From Alphaproteobacteria bacterium (lineage in GTDB: Bacteria > Pseudomonadota > Alphaproteobacteria > Micropepsales > Micropepsaceae): a DNA stretch of 5,113 nt. The stretch spans positions 1 through 5,113 of the forward strand of contig CANGRN010000151.1 of the NCBI GenBank assembly GCA_947455695.1, written 5' to 3'. Made by a program: the position numbers and the translations under genes. Shown here one piece after another: positions 1-5,113 of this stretch. The notes beneath the pieces are model-generated. The model was not told the DNA's origin, made no database searches, and saw only the letters and a program-made list of their open reading frames with translations. Positions within the stretch are counted from its first letter, which is position 1. Each line of letters begins with the position of its first letter.

Positions 1-1
1 C

Positions 2-970
2 ACCTTCTTCGAGATCACCGCCGCCGCCATGTTCCTGGCCTTTGCCCGCCATGCCGCCGACGTGACCATTCTGGAAGTGGGACTGGGCGGCACCTATGAC
101 GCCACCAATGTGGTGCCGCATCCGGCCATGACAGTGATCCAGCCGGTGGGCATGGATCACAAGGAATTCCTGGGCGACGATCTGGGCGGCATCGCCGCGG
201 AAAAGGCGGGCATCATCAAGAAGGGTGCGCCGCTGGTGGTGGGACCGCAGGTCGAAGTCGCCCATGATGTCATCCTGGCCCGCGCCGACCGGCTGGGTGT
301 GCCGGTCTATGAATTCGGCCAGGATTTCGTCAGCCGTCCCGAACATGGCCGCATGGTCTATGAAGACCAGCAGGGCCTGCTGGATTTGCCGCTGCCAAAG
401 CTGGTGGGCCGCCACCAGATCGAGAATGCCGGTGTCGCCATCGCTGCCTTGCGCCATGCCGGGCGAGGATGGGGCACCGATGCGGGGATCGAGCGCGGGC
501 TTTCCACGGTGGAGTGGCCGGCGCGGTTGCAGCGCCTGCACAAGGGTCCGCTGGTGGAGACCGCGCCGCGCGGCGCCGAAGTCTGGCTGGACGGCGGCCA
601 CAATCCGCATGGCGCCGAGGCGGTGTCGCGCGCCATGGCCGACATGGAAGAAAATGGCGATCGGCCGCTCTATCTGATCTGCGGCATGCTGGCGAACAAG
701 GATGCGCTGGGTTACCTGCGGACCTTCAACGGCCTGGCGCGGCATGTGGTGACGGTGGGCATTCCCGGCGAAGAGGCCAGCATGGGCGCGGGCGCGCTGT
801 ATGACATGGCGCGGCGCGCCGGCTTGGACTCCGCGCCCGCCGAAGATTTGGATGATGCCATGCTGCAGATCCATGCCTGGACGCGGCTGGACGACGAAAG
901 CACGCCGCCGCGCATTTTGATTTGCGGATCGCTCTATCTGGCAGGCAAAGTCCTGGCCGATAACAGCTGA
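2..970 (+). CDS. folC: Bifunctional folylpolyglutamate synthase / dihydrofolate synthase, 5' end missing
   Basis: FolC is a cytoplasmic Mur-ligase-family enzyme that uses ATP to join glutamate to dihydropteroate and to extend folate polyglutamate tails. The frame is open from base 2 and gives 322 residues. The first nine (TFFEITAAA) already match the family, so the true start and the P-loop (GTNGKGS-type) lie left of the window, roughly 100 residues away. Counting visible residues, LEVGLGG is at 24-30 followed by DATN at 33-36, the GMDH...LG segment at 50-58, EKAGIIK at 67-73, GRHQIENA at 136-143, EWPARLQRL at 171-179 (the link into the C-terminal domain) and DGGHNPHG at 197-204. The C-terminal ICGSLYLAG is also typical. 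The frame is intact to TGA at 968-970. The gene converges on trxA with a 49-base gap. The family is certain; whether both activities are present is inferred from bacterial FolC in general. Confidence 0.95.
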   Translation, partial: TFFEITAAAMFLAFARHAADVTILEVGLGGTYDATNVVPHPAMTVIQPVGMDHKEFLGDDLGGIAAEKAGIIKKGAPLVVGPQVEVAHDVILARADRLGVPVYEFGQDFVSRPEHGRMVYEDQQGLLDLPLPKLVGRHQIENAGVAIAALRHAGRGWGTDAGIERGLSTVEWPARLQRLHKGPLVETAPRGAEVWLDGGHNPHGAEAVSRAMADMEENGDRPLYLICGMLANKDALGYLRTFNGLARHVVTVGIPGEEASMGAGALYDMARRAGLDSAPAEDLDDAMLQIHAWTRLDDESTPPRILICGSLYLAGKVLADNS

Positions 971-999
971 AAAGCAAAAGGCCGCCCGGAGGCGGCCTT
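970..999 (-). terminator. Rho-independent terminator of trxA (convergent folC/trxA gap)
   Basis: A perfect 9-bp stem pairs 978-986 with 991-999 (AAGGCCGCC / GGCGGCCTT) around the four-base loop CGGA. Read on the minus strand, the stem is followed at once by TTTTGCTTTT (979 down to 970), a good U-rich tail, and it begins 20 bases after the trxA stop codon. Read on the + strand, only TTGAGC follows, so it should stop folC transcripts less efficiently. The tail overlaps the last base of the folC stop codon. Confidence 0.88.
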
Positions 1000-1019
1000 G
1001 AGCATCAATTCGAAAAAGT

Positions 1020-1337
1020 TCAGATCGAGCTTTCGATCCATTCCTTGATCTTGGACTTGGGCAAAGCGCCGACCTTGGTCGCGGCGACCTGGCCGCCCTG
1101 GAAGATCATCATGGTGGGAATGCCGCGCACGCCATACTTGGTGGGCACATGCGGATTCTCGTCGATGTTCAGCTTGGCGATCGTGACCTTGTCGCCCAGC
1201 TCGGCAGATAGCTCGTCCAGCGCGGGCGCGATCATGCGGCAGGGTCCGCACCATTCGGCCCAGAAATCCACCAGCACGGGCTTCTTGGCATCCAGGACAT
1301 CGGCCTGGAACGAGGCGTCGGACACTTTAATGGGCAT
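1020..1337 (-). CDS. trxA: Thioredoxin 1
   Basis: This is a 105-residue cytoplasmic thioredoxin, the usual length for the family, which reduces protein disulfides and is itself recycled by NADPH-thioredoxin reductase. The active site WCGPC is at residues 29-33 with redox cysteines C30 and C33. The buried acidic residue is D24 in VLVDFWAEW, and the cis-proline is P74 in RGIPT. There is no signal peptide or extra domain. The start is ATG at 1337-1335, preceded by AGGA nine bases upstream; the next in-frame Met lies beyond the active site. The gene lies 33 bases after addA on the same strand and ends just before a strong terminator, so it is the last gene of the addB-addA-trxA cluster. A candidate promoter of its own overlaps the addA 3' end. 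Confidence 0.97.
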   Translation of the reverse strand: MPIKVSDASFQADVLDAKKPVLVDFWAEWCGPCRMIAPALDELSAELGDKVTIAKLNIDENPHVPTKYGVRGIPTMMIFQGGQVAATKVGALPKSKIKEWIESSI

Positions 1338-1346
1338 GATTTTGAT

Positions 1347-1350
1347 TCCT
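1347..1350 (-). promoter_or_regulatory. Shine-Dalgarno site of trxA
   Basis: AGGA (within CAGGAATC on the minus strand) lies nine bases before the trxA ATG. It is the only purine-rich SD-like stretch in the 33-base addA-trxA gap and supports the chosen start. Confidence 0.7.
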
Positions 1351-1367
1351 GAACAATCGCGACACCA

Positions 1368-1396
1368 TATCTAGGAACGCTCCCCCTTCGGGTCAA
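1368..1396 (-). promoter_or_regulatory. Candidate housekeeping-sigma promoter for trxA
   Basis: On the minus strand TTGACC (1396-1391) is followed after 17 bases by TAGATA (1373-1368). The -35 matches TTGACA at five of six positions; the -10 is weak against TATAAT but fits the published Caulobacter housekeeping pattern TTGaCgS-N10-14-GCTANAWC, as TTGACCC-N14-CCTAGATA, with six of eight -10 positions matching. Transcription would start near 1361, giving a leader of about 24 bases that retains the AGGA ribosome site. The -35 lies in the last addA codons and the -10 overlaps its stop codon. This is a sequence match only; promoter activity is inferred. Confidence 0.5.
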
Positions 1397-4300
1397 GGCG
1401 GGCGGAAATCCCGGCCATTTGGGCGTCTAGAACCACATCGGAAAGCTGTAAAAGCCGGGGGCCATCGGTGAAAACCAGCCCGCAAACAATGCGCCGTCCG
1501 GGAAATATCTTCGCTGCACCTGCGCGGTAGAGCGCCATCTGGGCGAGATAGACCGCGGGAACCTCCGCCTCGCTGGCGGGCGGCGGGCGGTTGGTCTTGA
1601 AGTCCAGAATCAGCACCTGGCTGTCGCTCACCGCCAGCCGGTCGATGCGGCCATTGACCCGTGCGCCTTTTCCGAACTCCGGCAGTTCGGCCAGCAGGCC
1701 GGCTTCCGCCTGGCTGCCGGGTGCAAAGGCGGCGGCGAACTGCGGATCGTCCAGCACCGCCAGCACTTCATCCGCCAAGACTTGCGCATCCGTCAATCCG
1801 CTGGCCTGGATGAACTTCAGCGCCACGGTACGGCGTTTGTCCGGCGCGATGTCCGGCAATCGCGCCAGCAGTGCATGCACCGCATTGCCGCGGCGAAAGC
1901 GCGTCGCGCCTGCGCCCAGCGGCGAGAAGGTGGGCGGCGAAACACCGACCGCCTCGGACGGGCGGATCAGGCGCGGCAGTGCCGGTTCGGCCGGCGCGTC
2001 GGCAGCGATCCAGCCGGGCAGGGATGCCGTCTTCGCGATTTCCCTGGCCGCTTCACCCTTTTCGTCCTCCAGCGTGCCGTAGGTGGTGATTTCGCCATCT
2101 CCCCGCGTCACCCTGGTGCCCAGGCTCATCGCCGCCGCTTGCGCCAGCTGATACCAGGAGCCGTCCTTGACACCCTTTTTGCTTTCAAAGCCGCAGACAT
2201 AGAGCCGGTCGCGGGCGCGGGTCAGCGCGACGTACAAGAGCCGGCGATGCTCGCGCAGGGTTTCGGCCTCCGCGCGCTGCTTGGCGCGCTTGACGATGTC
2301 CGGCGCATCCTCGTTGGACAAGGGAAACAGCACGCCGTCATCGCCATACAGAAGATGACCCTTGCGGCTGGGCGGTTCGGGCAGGGAGGTGGTGTCGGGC
2401 AGGATCACGATGTCCGCTTCCAGGCCCTTGGCGCCATGCACCGTCATCACCCGCACCTCGTTGCGGCCGCGTTCCATGTCGCGCTTGATCTCGGTGCCGC
2501 CGCGCTCAACCCAGTCGAGAAAGCCTTCCAGCGACGGCGAATGGCTTTTCTCGTGCGTCAGGGTCAGGGACAGGAACTCGTCGATCGCGTCGGCGGATTC
2601 TGCCCCCAGCCGCGCCAGCAATTTTGCCTTGGCGCCGAGCGCCGTCAGGGCATGGGAGTAGAATTCAAAAGGCGGCGCGAAGTCGGCGCGTTCCAGCATC
2701 GCGGACAGAAAGCCATGCGCGACAGGGAAGTCGCGGCCCCGCGCCACCAGCGCGCTCCACAGGTCGGCCTTGCGCCCATGCGCCAGCGAGAACAGCTCTT
2801 CTTCGGACAGGCCGCACAGGGGCGAGCGCAACAGCGCTGCCAGGGTCAGGTCATCTTCCCGCTGCAGCACAAAGCGCCCCAGCGCGATCAGGTCCATGGC
2901 GGCGATCTGTTCGGTCAGACGCACGCGGTCCGCCCCCGCCACCGGGATGCGGCGCTGTTTCAGTTGCCGGATGACTTCACCGCCAAAGGGTTCGCGGCGC
3001 GGCAGCAAGATCATGATGTCGCGCGGCGCAATCGGGTGCTCGTGACCCGGCAGCCGTGCGCCGCTGTTCAGCCAACTTGCGATCTTGTCGGCGATCTGTC
3101 CCGCCAGCCGGCCGACCGGGCTTTCCTTCTGCACCGTGTCCACGGGGGCGTAATAATCGACTTCTTCTTCGTCTTCCGGCGCCAGTGCCGGCCAGAATTC
3201 GATGCCACCCCTGGCCTTGTCGCGATGGGCGCGGGGGAGGAGTTCGCCGCCGCTGACGGTCAGGCCGGCGCGCGCCGCGTCGCTTTCGAACACCTTGTCC
3301 ACGAAAGACAGGACTTCCGGCGCCGAGCGGCGGGACGTGTTGAGCTGGACCTCGTGCAGATGCTGTTCTGCCCCGGCGATGACTTCGGAAAAATGCCGCC
3401 GGTTGATGTCGAACTGGCCGGGATCGGCGCCCTGGAAGCTGAAGATGGACTGCTTCTCGTCGCCCACCGCGAAGATGGTGCGAAGCTGGGATTGCTCGCG
3501 ACCTTTGCCTGCGAAAAACTCGCCGGTCAGGGCCTTTACGATGTCCCATTGCTCCGGGCTGGTGTCCTGCGCCTCGTCGATCAGGACATGATCGATGCCG
3601 CCATCCAGCTTGTAGAGCACCCACTGGGCGGCGTTACCGTTGGTCAGAAGCTTCTTTGTCCATATGATCAGGTCGTCGTAATCCAGCACGCCGCGCAGCC
3701 GCTTGGCGTCCTGGTAGCGCGTGCGCATGGCATCGATCACCATCAGGGCGGCATGGGCGAGCTGGGCGGCACGCGCGGCGCGCCGGCGCTCGGCCACCTG
3801 GCAGAATTGTGCCTGCAACTGGGTGAGGGCGGCCAGCAGGCCCGGCTGGGCATCGGCCAGCGCCTTGCTGGCCAGCTTCAGGCGCGGCTCGCCCTTGGTG
3901 GTGAGGAAGAAGCTGTCCAAAGCCGCAAAGCTTGCGGATATGTCGCCGTCGAATGCTGCGCCCAGCTTGGCGGCGGCGTCGACGTCACTCTTGCCGCCGC
4001 CGGCCAGCCAGCTTTGGATGGTCTTGAGCTGCTTTATATCGCGCGCCAGGCCGGCGCAGAAATCCTCGGCGATGCCCTGGGCCGTCTCGCCCAGCTTGAC
4101 GCCATGGGCGGCATACACCGTCTCGCCCAGCCCGGCGGCGCCTTCAAAGAAGCGGTCGAGCTTGCGCCGGTCGCCGCCCAGCGCCGCGTCCAGGATGCGC
4201 GTCAGGGTGAATTCGCTGGTTTCGGTTACCAGCAGCGCCACCGCATCGCGCAGCACCGCATCGCCCGATCCGGCGCGTTCCAGCACATGCTGGCGCGCCT

Positions 4301-4748
4301 CGCCGATCAGTTCGCGGGCCGACTGGTCGTCCAGAATCTCGAAGGCCGGCGGAATGCCAGCCTCCAGCGGAAAGCGCGACAGCACCACCTGGCAGAAGGC
4401 ATGCAGGGTCAGGACCTTCAATCCGCCGGGTGTTTCCAGCGCGCCCGCGAACAGCCGCCGCGCCTTGCGCAGGTCGGCATGGGCATCGCCGCCAATCTTG
4501 ACGATCTCCTCGCGCAGCTTTTCGTCGGGCAGCATCGACCAGGCGCCCAGCTGCTTGAACAGCCGGTCCTGCATTTCGGCGGCGGCTGCCTTGGTGAAGG
4601 TCAGGCACAGGATTTTCTGAGGCGGCGCGTCGGCCAGCAGCAGCCGCGCCACCCGGTTGGCCAGGGTATAGGTCTTGCCGGCACCGGCATTGGCGGCGAC
4701 CCAGGCGGAAATGTCCGGGTCGGAAGCGACCATGGAGGGATCGCGCAT
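1371..4748 (-). CDS. addA: AddA, helicase-nuclease subunit of the AddAB double-strand-break repair enzyme
   Basis: AddA is the 3'-5' motor and one of two nucleases of AddAB, the RecBCD counterpart that resects broken DNA ends for RecA. It has 1125 residues from ATG 4748, near family length. Superfamily 1A helicase motifs occur in order: Walker A ANAGAGKT 19-26, Ia LTFTKAAAAEM 49-59, TLHAFCQ 114-120, II DEAQDTS 391-397, III GDEKQSIFSFQGAD 429-442, IV LNTSRRS 469-475, V TVHGAKGLE 769-777 and VI YVALTRARDR 839-848. The C-terminal RecB-type nuclease domain keeps H958, D1036, D1049 and K1051; the 13-residue D-D spacing and DxK match E. coli RecB D1067/D1080/K1082, so the nuclease should be active. 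The start at 4748 is preferred because it directly follows GGAGGAGGAG and forms TGATG with the addB stop; an ATG at 4781 would add 11 residues without family similarity and overlap addB. The gene is intact, with no frameshift. Confidence 0.97.
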   Translation of the reverse strand: MRDPSMVASDPDISAWVAANAGAGKTYTLANRVARLLLADAPPQKILCLTFTKAAAAEMQDRLFKQLGAWSMLPDEKLREEIVKIGGDAHADLRKARRLFAGALETPGGLKVLTLHAFCQVVLSRFPLEAGIPPAFEILDDQSARELIGEARQHVLERAGSGDAVLRDAVALLVTETSEFTLTRILDAALGGDRRKLDRFFEGAAGLGETVYAAHGVKLGETAQGIAEDFCAGLARDIKQLKTIQSWLAGGGKSDVDAAAKLGAAFDGDISASFAALDSFFLTTKGEPRLKLASKALADAQPGLLAALTQLQAQFCQVAERRRAARAAQLAHAALMVIDAMRTRYQDAKRLRGVLDYDDLIIWTKKLLTNGNAAQWVLYKLDGGIDHVLIDEAQDTSPEQWDIVKALTGEFFAGKGREQSQLRTIFAVGDEKQSIFSFQGADPGQFDINRRHFSEVIAGAEQHLHEVQLNTSRRSAPEVLSFVDKVFESDAARAGLTVSGGELLPRAHRDKARGGIEFWPALAPEDEEEVDYYAPVDTVQKESPVGRLAGQIADKIASWLNSGARLPGHEHPIAPRDIMILLPRREPFGGEVIRQLKQRRIPVAGADRVRLTEQIAAMDLIALGRFVLQREDDLTLAALLRSPLCGLSEEELFSLAHGRKADLWSALVARGRDFPVAHGFLSAMLERADFAPPFEFYSHALTALGAKAKLLARLGAESADAIDEFLSLTLTHEKSHSPSLEGFLDWVERGGTEIKRDMERGRNEVRVMTVHGAKGLEADIVILPDTTSLPEPPSRKGHLLYGDDGVLFPLSNEDAPDIVKRAKQRAEAETLREHRRLLYVALTRARDRLYVCGFESKKGVKDGSWYQLAQAAAMSLGTRVTRGDGEITTYGTLEDEKGEAAREIAKTASLPGWIAADAPAEPALPRLIRPSEAVGVSPPTFSPLGAGATRFRRGNAVHALLARLPDIAPDKRRTVALKFIQASGLTDAQVLADEVLAVLDDPQFAAAFAPGSQAEAGLLAELPEFGKGARVNGRIDRLAVSDSQVLILDFKTNRPPPASEAEVPAVYLAQMALYRAGAAKIFPGRRIVCGLVFTDGPRLLQLSDVVLDAQMAGISARLDPKGERS

Positions 4749-5113
4749 CACTCCTCCTCCGTCCAGCCGGAGGGGGACCATTCGCGCACCCGCGCCAGAT
4801 GGTCGTAGTCGCCCGCTATGTCGGCGCGATAGGGGCGCACACGCGAGCGATAGGGCGTATCGCGTTCGTTGAACCAGGCGATGCGGCGCTGTAGGGCATC
4901 GAGCGCCCGACTGGCCAAATCAGCGGCGCCTTCAATCACGCGGCCCTGGCGCGCCGATTTTTCACTCGAAAGGCTGAGATAGATCAGGTCCTGGGTGGCA
5001 CGTTTGCCGATGTCGGCAAAGCCGCCGCCGGCCAGAATGGCGGCTTCCAGCGGCAATTGCGGCGACAGCAATTGCTCGACCTGCTTTTTGCTGGGCGCGG
5101 CGCCGGTCTTGTA
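4748..5113 (-). CDS. addB: AddB, C-terminal end of the AddAB repair nuclease subunit, cut by window edge
   Basis: Only the last 121 residues are visible; AddB proteins are about 1000 residues, so most of the gene lies right of the window. The first residues at the edge are YKTG, the end of the RecB-family nuclease motif (I)DYKTG, so the catalytic lysine is present while the preceding aspartate lies just outside. Next come PSKKQVEQLL, PQLPLEAAIL and GGGF, then the characteristic tail GDYDHLARVREWS, ending in WTEEE and TGA at 4750-4748. AddB partners AddA: in the known enzymes it carries a second nuclease that cuts the opposite strand and an inactive helicase fold that recognises Chi, but that part is not visible here. 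No cysteine occurs in the visible tail. The stop shares its A with the addA start codon, indicating one operon. Confidence 0.94.
   Translation of the reverse strand, partial: YKTGAAPSKKQVEQLLSPQLPLEAAILAGGGFADIGKRATQDLIYLSLSSEKSARQGRVIEGAADLASRALDALQRRIAWFNERDTPYRSRVRPYRADIAGDYDHLARVREWSPSGWTEEE
4751..4760 (-). promoter_or_regulatory. Shine-Dalgarno site of addA inside the addB end
   Basis: GGAGGAGGAG on the minus strand contains AGGAGG, a near-perfect anti-SD match, and lies directly before the TGATG stop-start overlap. The same bases are part of the codons for the terminal Glu-Glu-Glu of AddB. It decides the addA start at 4748 over the ATG at 4781. Confidence 0.85.

Noticed and set aside
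225..677. A 150-codon + strand frame inside folC
   Set aside because: It lies wholly within folC in another frame. The product is rich in Arg, Trp and Pro, as expected of a frame-shifted GC-rich gene, and has no family motifs.
1045..1374. A 109-codon + strand frame antisense to trxA
   Set aside because: trxA is unambiguous on the other strand, with WCGPC and the cis-Pro loop; the antisense product resembles no known protein and no promoter or SD is evident.
2977..3624. A 215-codon minus-strand frame inside addA
   Set aside because: It is a shifted frame under the region encoding helicase motifs II to IV of AddA; the Arg/Gly-rich product has no recognisable domain.
3721..4620. A 299-codon + strand frame antisense to addA
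   Set aside because: Composition is dominated by Ser, Arg and Ala with no motif, and it overlaps the well-supported AddA N-terminal region.
4749..4781. Upstream ATG giving AddA an 11-residue N-terminal extension
   Set aside because: The extension would overlap addB by more than 30 bases and shows no family similarity. The ATG at 4748 has a strong SD and the TGATG overlap.
1782..4808. A 1008-codon + strand open frame antisense to addA
   Set aside because: It is in exact codon register with addA, so its stops would require TTA, CTA or TCA codons in addA, which are rare in GC-rich genomes. The translation has no recognisable motifs, while addA on the other strand carries every helicase and nuclease motif. 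It is a codon-bias artefact.
5053..5075. Two copies of the palindrome GCAATTGC 15 bases apart
   Set aside because: Both lie in addB codons for Gln-Leu pairs (EQLL and PQLP) in a conserved stretch of the protein; coding explains them and there is no sign of an operator.

Overview
The window is a GC-rich bacterial chromosomal segment that most probably comes from an alphaproteobacterium. The main reasons are the alphaproteobacterial-type AddA and AddB sequences (for example GDEKQSIFSFQGAD in AddA and GDYDHLARVREWS at the AddB C-terminus), their linkage to trxA and folC, and a promoter candidate that fits the Caulobacter-type housekeeping consensus. Genus cannot be fixed from this sequence. It reads as ordinary core genome: no mobile element, CRISPR array, tRNA, rRNA or phage gene is visible.

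Layout: from the left edge to 970 on the + strand is the 3' three-quarters of folC (folate synthesis and polyglutamylation), whose start lies outside the window. Positions 971-1019 are a short convergent intergenic gap holding a Rho-independent terminator whose T-rich tail lies on the minus-strand side. Everything to the right is on the minus strand and reads right to left as addB (C-terminal 121 residues only, cut by the right edge), addA (complete, 1371-4748) and trxA (complete, 1020-1337).

The minus-strand genes form a compact cluster. addB stop and addA start share a base (TGATG), and the Shine-Dalgarno of addA is made from the last Glu codons of addB, so the two subunits of the AddAB double-strand-break helicase-nuclease are probably translationally coupled. 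trxA begins 33 bases after addA and has its own ribosome binding site. A plausible dedicated promoter overlaps the end of addA, which would let an abundant thioredoxin be made independently of a low-abundance repair enzyme.

No previously undescribed system was found. The points worth a second look are the internal trxA promoter, the one-sided terminator, an unusual residue in AddA helicase motif IV, and the absence of the Cys cluster at the AddB C-terminus. A 1008-codon open frame antisense to addA is explained by codon bias and was rejected.
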